From JANRJY01 sp033763735 (GTDB lineage Bacteria > Bacteroidota > Bacteroidia > Cytophagales > UBA9547): a DNA stretch of 11,172 nucleotides. Within the stretch, counting starts at the first letter, position 1. The number at the start of each line of letters is the position of its first letter. Position numbers and translations under genes: made by a program. The stretch covers positions 1 through 11,172 of the forward strand of contig JANRJY010000030.1 in assembly GCA_033763735.1 (NCBI GenBank). The letters are read 5' to 3'. The notes under the pieces were generated by a model that did not search any database, was not told the DNA's origin, and saw nothing but the letters and a program-made list of their open reading frames with translations. Below are positions 5,675 to 11,172 of this stretch, piece after piece.

Positions 5675-8600
5675 CTACTCAAAAGAGATACTTTTAATGA
5701 TTTTTTCCTTGCCTATATTCAGCACAACTTTATATATTCCGGAAGGTAAATCATTTCTGTCAATTTGGATTAAATAAGCTGAGCTGTTGCCACTTAAAGT
5801 TTTTGTTTGAACATTTATACCTATTGAATTATAGATATTCAACAAAACAATTTCGTTTTTTGTCAACGATTGAAGAGAAATATTAAATGATTGTTTTGCA
5901 GGATTAGGATAAATTTTAATTGAACGGATAGGTTTTGATAAATCGATGGTACTATCTGTTTCTTCAAATTCAAATCTAGTAAGTGGGTCAAATGTTGAGT
6001 TGTTTACTTCATAGTTATCGGACCATTCAAAGCAAATTTCTTTAGGATTTATCTTTATTTGATAATTTGCGTTGTAAAGAGGTTTATATGTAATAGCATT
6101 TGCTCCAACAATTGCTTTCTTATTTACATACCATTGATATCCGTTTGCAGCGCTTGATTCTAATAGCGTATCGTTAGGAGTACCATATGCCTTAATCACA
6201 GGTTTGGTTAAGCTTGTTCCTAATTTAACATCTACAGCAGACGATGAACTATAACAATTTGCCGTTGTAAACACATCCACCGAATACTTACCATTAGCCA
6301 ATGGACTAAATGTTCTTGAGTTTGCACCAACTATTTTTGCATCGTTAAATCGCCATTGATAGCTGAAATATGGCCCCGGTGCAGTCATGGTCCAGAAGGT
6401 TTTGTCACAATTTGATGTTTGAGTTTTACCGGAAGTGATAACTGGTTTTGTAGGAGGTGCCAGTACTGAAATCGAAGGCACTGAATTAGCATTGATTATT
6501 GGGCAACTTGCTTTGTTAATTTGTAAAACATAGGTATTAACCCCTGGATTCAGATTTGCTGAGGCAACTGTGTAAGTATAATTTGCACCTGTTGAAATAT
6601 GAGAATCGATTACATTATTACCAGACAATAAATTATATGTAACATTTTTTTCAGGAGCAATAATTGTAATTTTACCGTCCGTATTACTACATACAGAATC
6701 ACTTTTTACTGAAATACTGCTTAATGGAACCCCTACTACTGTTACTTCAAGGGAAGCTGTTGTTCCATCGCACAACGAAACACTTGGCGTAATTAAATAT
6801 TGAACAGTTCCTGCACCACTCAATATCTGATTAATGTTTAATCCGGTACCTGTCGCAAACCCTGTAACTGCGCCATTTGTTAAGGAAGCTGTCCATCTAA
6901 TATTAGCATTATTGGTTACTTGTATGGGAATGTTAGTGCCCTGGTCACTACATACCAAAGTGTTAGTAAAAACTGGATTAACCGTTGGAGTAGCAACAAC
7001 GGTTACTTGAGAATTATTATTTAATTGAACACCACTTGAACAACCAATAGAAATAGCTTTGAAAGAAACAGTGCTTGCACCCAATGCAAATACTTGAGAT
7101 TGCAGGTCAAAAGAAATGTCATTGCCAGTTCCTGGAATTGAAGTGCCTACCTGGGTTGTACCAATGTATGCAGCATAAATAGTGTTCATTTGACTTCCAA
7201 GAACAGAAATGGTTGCCGGAGCACCTTGGCATACGGTTAAAGAAGAAGGAGATACCTGATTTGATTGAGAAGGACTTGAATTTACAGCTATTGCCAAAGA
7301 ATCTCTTAATCTAACAATTCCGCATGCTGCGGCCGCTCTGGCAGAGACAATATAATTGCCATTCCCAAAATTAGATGCAGGAATGGTAAATACGATTCTA
7401 CCACCATTACCTGTTTGACTAGCTTTGGCGGCACCTTGCAATAATATTGAATAATTAATTCCATTTTGGGTATTATCTATGTTTACTACCAAATCAGTTC
7501 CACTACAAATCAAAGGTGTGAGTGTGCTTACTCCAGGTGTAGTTAAAGGTTGGGCAGTAACCACTGCAGGAACATTCAAGATAGAACCGGTACATCCATT
7601 TCCTACAGGTATTACTTGATACATTACAGTTCCTTGACCGCTCAATGTGTTAATAATGCTTGAAGTAGAACTTCCTCCTACTTGTCCGGTAATTCCAGTG
7701 CTGGACACAACTGTATAATTGAAAATAGTACCCGGTATTTGAGAGGTTAAGTTAATAGTTAGCTTATCTCCCGTACATACTTGATGTGGAGAAGTGCCTT
7801 GTGCTACTGCAATTGGAGCATCATTTACGTTTACAATTACTGATCCTGCATTATTGTCAGTGCAGCCATTAGGTAATGATAAACTTACTTGGTAAGATAA
7901 AGTACCCGCACCAGTGAGCGTTTGATTAATTAAGTTACCAGATCCTAATGAACCGCCAACTATCGCTGCAGGTGGATTAATGTTATTAACAAAGTAATTA
8001 ATATTTGCTCCCGGAGGATTTGAAGCCAGGGCAATATTGGTGCTAAATCCACTGCATATGGTTTGTGGTGACACAGGAACAAGTGTTGGAATACCTGTTA
8101 CAGTTATGGGATAACCATTATCTGCCCATAAAGATGTCGGTTGTGTTGATTCAACTCTAATTCGCCAATTATTACCTGAAAGCGTTGAAGGAATGATACA
8201 TGAGATAGTTCCGGTTGTAGCAGTAGAACTAATTGAGCCTATGGTGTATCCTAAAGCGGTATTGTTTGCATCGAAAATGATGGCATTGAATTGATTGCCG
8301 GGGTTGAAGAAACCAATTGTATTAAATGAAACATTTAATGGATTGCTAACACAAAGATCGTTGCCAATAGTTGTACTTGTTTGAATGGTTCTATTCAATA
8401 CATTAATTGAAGAAAATAAAGGTCCAAACCCACAGTTGTTATTTACTAGAATACTATATGTGGCAGGTGGTAGTGAAATAGGTAATGTAGCAGTTGCGTA
8501 TATATTATTATTGCTTGGAACGCTTGGTGTTACATTAAATGATGAACCCGCAAATGACAAAATAGTTGAACCATTCATTTCAATACCATTTATGGTAATG

Positions 8601-11172
8601 GGAGAACCTGGAATTAAAGAAGTTGGATTAACTCCCGTAATGGTAGGAACATCGCGTTGGGTAATTGAAACGGTACTTGTCAATGTTACAATTGGACAAC
8701 CAGCAATTCCGGAAACAACACTAATCACATTCGGACCATTTACCAATACATTATTTGTAAAACTTAAGGAAATATTTGAACCGGTGCCTAATACAGTAGT
8801 CCCTGTATATGAACCATTTACAAATGCTTGATAGATGACATTGTTGTCAGTAGAAAGTACACCAATTGAAGAAATTGCAGATGGATTAGGACATACTACC
8901 GATGCTGTATTTAATGAAATAGCGTACGTATTAGAAGGCAAACTATTTTTGATTACTGAAGTAGTTATTGTTAATGGAGAAACAGGTCCACAAGCTTGTT
9001 TTTGAGCTGAAACTGTAAATGGAAAAGGAGAGAAGTTAACTATAGCCGCTGGTACAGTTAGTACAGCGCCAATCCCATCGCCTGTAACACTTGATGTAGC
9101 ACCAGTGACAAAATAATTCACTCCCAATTCAGCTCCGGAAATAGAAATTAAAGCAAAGTCAATAGCTCTGTTACAAATAAATGGATTGATCATCGACACA
9201 CCCAAACCTTGATTTAATGCTGGCAAAACAGTTACGTCTCTTATTAAAGTTGCAGAACAACCAGCAGTAGTACCTGTAACTGTATAAAGTGTGGTTGAAG
9301 ATGGAGATGCAACTACCGAATTGCCTGTTGTTGCGCTTAAACCTGTTGCTGGCAACCACGAAAAGTTTGTGGCTCCTGTTACCGATAAAATAGCATTGCT
9401 GCTTCCGCAAATAGTATTAGGGAAATTGGCAATTGCCAAAGAAGGCACACCTCCAATTGTAATATTATTTGTAGCGGTAAGAACCGGGCAATTGGCATTT
9501 GAAGGTATGGTGTATAATAAAGTATAATTTCCAACTAAACTTGCAGAAGGGTCAATTATACCTGTAGAATTATTTATTGATAAACCGGGACCAGAAGGAA
9601 CACTGAAGCTTCCACCGGAGAATGTACCTGTTGGTGTAATCGTTCCTGCATACTGACATAAATTACCATTATTCCCATAATTAAAAGCTGGCTGAGGAGT
9701 AGTACATATTCCAAGATTTTGACTAGTAATAACTTGAGCACAAGTTCCAAGTAGTGTAACTGGTCCAGTAGTGGCGCCATTTGGAATAGTGAACGAAATT
9801 CTGGAATCATCAATAATTGATGGTGTTATTGCATTGCTGCCAGTCAAAAATACTTGAATTACAGATAACAACCCTGATCCTGTCAAAGTAATTTGAGATC
9901 CAGCGAAAGTTGCGGGTGGGGTGATACTAGATACAGAAGGAGCCCCGGTTACTGTGACAGTAATTGGATAAACATACGTTGAAGGCGAAAACGAAGAAAT
10001 ACCTCTTATTTGATAGTTATTGCCTTGACTAACAACATTTGGAATGGTTACATAAAAAAACCCTCCTGCCAAAGAATAGGTTTGACTGGCAATTAAAGTT
10101 GGAGTAGCAAATGAACCTGCAGCATCACTTAACTCAAATGTAATAGCGTTTCCAGGGTTAAATGGAGCATTTCCACTAAAAGTCAGATTGAAACTACTTC
10201 CAGGACAGAATGCATTTCCAGGGATGCTAATTCCAGTAATACTTCCAATGTTATAATTACCTACAAACCAAGCACCATCAATTACAGTATTAGTAGGAGA
10301 AGTAATGCCAAATATACCTGTAACGGTATTAACAAATCCACCCAATAGCGGAGCAATACTTGGATTGGTACTTACATTGACACGCGATGGTGTTCCTGTA
10401 ATAGAGTTTACTTGGTCAAAACTAAACAATGCCTGAAAACCGGTAACCCCAATGTTGCTAAAGGATGAAAGCTGATAATATTGGTTAGCATAATTATTCA
10501 AACTGGTAATAGTGACCAAAGGTTGTATTCTTAAAGTATTGTAGGACGATGCAGTAAGACCTAAAATAGTAATTGGGCTAAATGCACCATTTGCACCAAT
10601 AGGCAAATATTGATTGGTAAATATTGTAGGTAAAGTACCATTGCTAGTTAAGTCGATATAAGCGCCACTTTGAACATCAATATAATTGGTCAAACCGAAA
10701 CCGTTTCCAATGATTTTGGCATCTTCAACTAATAAAAGTGGGGCATTTAATTGAACAATGGAACCTCCTAAACCTATCAAACTATTGACGGTAGTGGCTC
10801 CTGATATGGTTTTAACACCACCGTTTTGGAAACCGATATTGCCATAAGTGGCAGGAAACACTTCCTGATTGCCATTTACATAATTGACACTACTTTGGGT
10901 ATTTGAAGTAAAACTGTTAACAAAATTAGAAGCGCCATACAAATCAACTACATGTTTGCTATTACTTAATTGCAAATTCGATGCTGCTGATCCTAATAAA
11001 TTGCCACCTACGGTTAAATTAATTGCCCCTATACCATCCAAGTACAATCGGTCGTTCAATACAAAGTCCCCTTGATTTCGAAATTCAAATGGCAGTGAAT
11101 TGACAGCACAAGGGTGCGTGGCTTGCATGATTACTGTAGATGCGCCACCCACCGATGTATTGCCGAAGACAT
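5675..11172 (-). CDS. Giant T9SS-secreted modular surface protein (5' end outside window)
   Basis: At least 1,831 residues are encoded. The frame stays open to the right edge, so the start and signal peptide lie outside; the GTG at 11152 is not a convincing start. Residue numbers count from that codon. Residues 1-300 are beta-rich, including NQEVFPATYGNIGF (95-108) and SGATTVNSL (117-125), typical of Bacteroidota adhesins. Then follow a beta-sandwich module (303-402), IPT/TIG-like (403-482), a PAFNYGN..CQ module (488-568), an Ig/PKD-like domain with LPATGLSATTGNSVVASPSS (600-619), paired modules A and B (646-832), IPT/TIG-like (834-920), a second sandwich module (921-1020), PKD-like domains (1021-1112, 1113-1200), A and B again (1201-1386), PKD-like (1387-1474), a third B (1475-1562), two Ig-like domains (1563-1705) and a type A T9SS sorting domain. 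Most modules carry a Cys near each end, suggesting disulfides. It is probably a cell-surface or secreted adhesin; the ligand is unknown. No PorP/SprF partner gene follows. Confidence 0.93.
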   Translation of the reverse strand, partial: VFGNTSVGGASTVIMQATHPCAVNSLPFEFRNQGDFVLNDRLYLDGIGAINLTVGGNLLGSAASNLQLSNSKHVVDLYGASNFVNSFTSNTQSSVNYVNGNQEVFPATYGNIGFQNGGVKTISGATTVNSLIGLGGSIVQLNAPLLLVEDAKIIGNGFGLTNYIDVQSGAYIDLTSNGTLPTIFTNQYLPIGANGAFSPITILGLTASSYNTLRIQPLVTITSLNNYANQYYQLSSFSNIGVTGFQALFSFDQVNSITGTPSRVNVSTNPSIAPLLGGFVNTVTGIFGITSPTNTVIDGAWFVGNYNIGSITGISIPGNAFCPGSSFNLTFSGNAPFNPGNAITFELSDAAGSFATPTLIASQTYSLAGGFFYVTIPNVVSQGNNYQIRGISSFSPSTYVYPITVTVTGAPSVSSITPPATFAGSQITLTGSGLLSVIQVFLTGSNAITPSIIDDSRISFTIPNGATTGPVTLLGTCAQVITSQNLGICTTPQPAFNYGNNGNLCQYAGTITPTGTFSGGSFSVPSGPGLSINNSTGIIDPSASLVGNYTLLYTIPSNANCPVLTATNNITIGGVPSLAIANFPNTICGSSNAILSVTGATNFSWLPATGLSATTGNSVVASPSSTTLYTVTGTTAGCSATLIRDVTVLPALNQGLGVSMINPFICNRAIDFALISISGAELGVNYFVTGATSSVTGDGIGAVLTVPAAIVNFSPFPFTVSAQKQACGPVSPLTITTSVIKNSLPSNTYAISLNTASVVCPNPSAISSIGVLSTDNNVIYQAFVNGSYTGTTVLGTGSNISLSFTNNVLVNGPNVISVVSGIAGCPIVTLTSTVSITQRDVPTITGVNPTSLIPGSPITINGIEMNGSTILSFAGSSFNVTPSVPSNNNIYATATLPISLPPATYSILVNNNCGFGPLFSSINVLNRTIQTSTTIGNDLCVSNPLNVSFNTIGFFNPGNQFNAIIFDANNTALGYTIGSISSTATTGTISCIIPSTLSGNNWRIRVESTQPTSLWADNGYPITVTGIPTLVPVSPQTICSGFSTNIALASNPPGANINYFVNNINPPAAIVGGSLGSGNLINQTLTGAGTLSYQVSLSLPNGCTDNNAGSVIVNVNDAPIAVAQGTSPHQVCTGDKLTINLTSQIPGTIFNYTVVSSTGITGQVGGSSTSSIINTLSGQGTVMYQVIPVGNGCTGSILNVPAVVTAQPLTTPGVSTLTPLICSGTDLVVNIDNTQNGINYSILLQGAAKASQTGNGGRIVFTIPASNFGNGNYIVSARAAAACGIVRLRDSLAIAVNSSPSQSNQVSPSSLTVCQGAPATISVLGSQMNTIYAAYIGTTQVGTSIPGTGNDISFDLQSQVFALGASTVSFKAISIGCSSGVQLNNNSQVTVVATPTVNPVFTNTLVCSDQGTNIPIQVTNNANIRWTASLTNGAVTGFATGTGLNINQILSGAGTVQYLITPSVSLCDGTTASLEVTVVGVPLSSISVKSDSVCSNTDGKITIIAPEKNVTYNLLSGNNVIDSHISTGANYTYTVASANLNPGVNTYVLQINKASCPIINANSVPSISVLAPPTKPVITSGKTQTSNCDKTFWTMTAPGPYFSYQWRFNDAKIVGANSRTFSPLANGKYSVDVFTTANCYSSSSAVDVKLGTSLTKPVIKAYGTPNDTLLESSAANGYQWYVNKKAIVGANAITYKPLYNANYQIKINPKEICFEWSDNYEVNNSTFDPLTRFEFEETDSTIDLSKPIRSIKIYPNPAKQSFNISLQSLTKNEIVLLNIYNSIGINVQTKTLSGNSSAYLIQIDRNDLPSGIYKVVLNIGKEKIIKSISFE
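5678..5929 (-). other. T9SS type A C-terminal sorting domain (coding segment)
   Basis: Residues 1742-1825 of the surface protein match the type A sorting domain family. IRSIKIYPNPAKQSFNISL opens it, NEIVLLNIYNSIGINVQTKTL forms the middle strands in two parts, and DLPSGIYKVVLNIGKEKIIK ends it with the conserved LPSGIY turn and a basic tail. This domain directs export across the outer membrane by the type IX machinery and is normally cleaved, with the protein then released or attached to surface polysaccharide. Confidence 0.95.
6467..6730 (-). repeat. Additional B-type module without its A partner
   Basis: Residues 1475-1562 match module B: SVCSN at the start, VTYNLLSGNNVIDSHISTGA in the middle and NPGVNTYVLQINKASCPII at the end, matching VNGPNVISVVSGIAGCPIV of the first B copy. 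It follows a PKD-like domain instead of an A module. Confidence 0.55.
6995..7552 (-). repeat. Two-domain A-B module, copy 2 of 2
   Basis: Residues 1201-1386 of the surface protein resemble residues 646-832 in the same order. Module A shares a Cys near its start, GxNYxxxxxGA, a G-rich turn before VFTIPAS/VLTVPAA, a VSA segment and an ACG. Module B shares IYxAxxxG, TGTxxxGTGxxIS-like turns and a closing GC. The identity is at protein level and diverged, so the duplication is old. Confidence 0.65.
7553..8092 (-). repeat. Tandem PKD-like domains (two copies)
   Basis: Residues 1021-1112 and 1113-1200 are adjacent PKD-like domains. They share an opening ICSG/VCTG, PPGANINYFV/IPGTIFNYTV, a serine/glycine turn, LTGAGTLSYQV/LSGQGTVMYQV and NGCT. 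A further diverged copy with LSGAGTVQYLITP lies at residues 1387-1474 (6731-6994). Confidence 0.75.
8093..8392 (-). repeat. Beta-sandwich module with NPGN/WRIRVEST signature, copy 2
   Basis: Residues 921-1020 repeat the layout of residues 303-402: LCVSNPLNVSFNTIGFFNPG, NQFNAIIFDA, GTISCIIPS and NWRIRVESTQPTS, ending in YPITVTG. It is preceded by an IPT/TIG-like domain and followed by a PKD-like one. Confidence 0.7.
8393..8653 (-). other. IPT/TIG-like domain 2 (coding segment)
   Basis: Residues 834-920 begin VPTITGVNPTSLIPGSPITI and contain SFAGSSFNVTPSVPSNNNIY, then ATATLPISLPPATYSILVNN, the IPT/TIG pattern. Confidence 0.72.
8657..9217 (-). repeat. Two-domain A-B module, copy 1 of 2
   Basis: Residues 646-832 carry module A (ICNRAIDF, GVNYFVTGA, AVLTVPAAIVNF, QACGPV) and module B (VVCPNP, VIYQAFVNGSY, VLGTGSNISLSF, SGIAGCPIV). 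The same pair recurs at residues 1201-1386. Confidence 0.65.
9707..9946 (-). other. IPT/TIG-like domain 1 (coding segment)
   Basis: Residues 403-482 have the IPT/TIG opening APSVSSITPPATFAGSQITL, a TGSGL turn, a middle RISFTIPNGATTGPVTL and a final strand. This Ig-like fold is common in surface adhesins. Confidence 0.75.
9947..10246 (-). repeat. Beta-sandwich module with NPGN/YQIRGISS signature, copy 1
   Basis: Residues 303-402 contain FCPGSSFNLTFSG, FNPGNAITFELSDAAGSF, a TIP strand and NYQIRGISS before YPITVTVTG. This is a recurrent domain of Bacteroidota T9SS cargo proteins. It is followed directly by an IPT/TIG-like domain. Confidence 0.7.

Noticed and set aside
8385..8831. A 148-codon plus-strand open frame antisense to the surface-protein gene
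   Set aside because: It is the mirror of a low-complexity coding region rich in Asn, Thr, Ser and Gly codons. It has no recognisable domain or promoter, and the opposite frame is clearly the real gene.
9171..9813. Several 78-79 codon open frames on both strands inside the surface-protein gene
   Set aside because: They overlap the well-supported reading frame, have unnatural composition and lack motifs.

Overview
The window reads as chromosomal DNA of a Bacteroidota bacterium, probably near the Chitinophagales/Sphingobacteriia. The evidence is A+T-rich sequence, no Shine-Dalgarno sequences before start codons, TAnnTTTG-type -7 promoter elements, and a giant exported protein ending in a type A sorting domain of the type IX secretion system (T9SS). 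I saw no tRNA, rRNA, CRISPR array, recognisable transposase or phage gene.

Layout from left to right: (1) a minus-strand DUF255/YyaL-type thioredoxin-domain protein whose last 100 or so residues are missing; (2) divergent from it across only 51 bp, a plus-strand EamA-family (DMT) transporter; (3) a plus-strand protein of the S-adenosylmethionine hydroxide adenosyltransferase (DUF62) family with altered catalytic motifs, closed by a clear intrinsic terminator; (4) a plus-strand HtrA-like serine protease with one PDZ domain and no signal peptide, starting 14 bp after that terminator; (5) convergent with it, a minus-strand WecG/TagA/CpsF (GT26) glycosyltransferase; (6) 255 bp of very A+T-rich spacer with a likely promoter for the glycosyltransferase; (7) the 3' part (over 1,830 codons) of a minus-strand multidomain surface protein that runs off the right edge.

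The genes do not form one obvious pathway. They look like separate transcription units with household, stress and envelope roles. The clearest shared feature is promoter placement: three genes have a TAnnTTTG box only 3 to 7 nt before the ATG, which predicts leaderless or nearly leaderless mRNAs.

The most distinctive element is the surface protein. It is a mosaic of a beta-rich N-terminal region, IPT/TIG-like, PKD-like and Ig-like modules with visible internal duplications, and it has very few lysines until its last 345 residues. I see no convincing evidence for a wholly new multi-gene system. The best leads are the substituted active site of the DUF62 protein, the leaderless promoter pattern and the lysine-poor modular adhesin.
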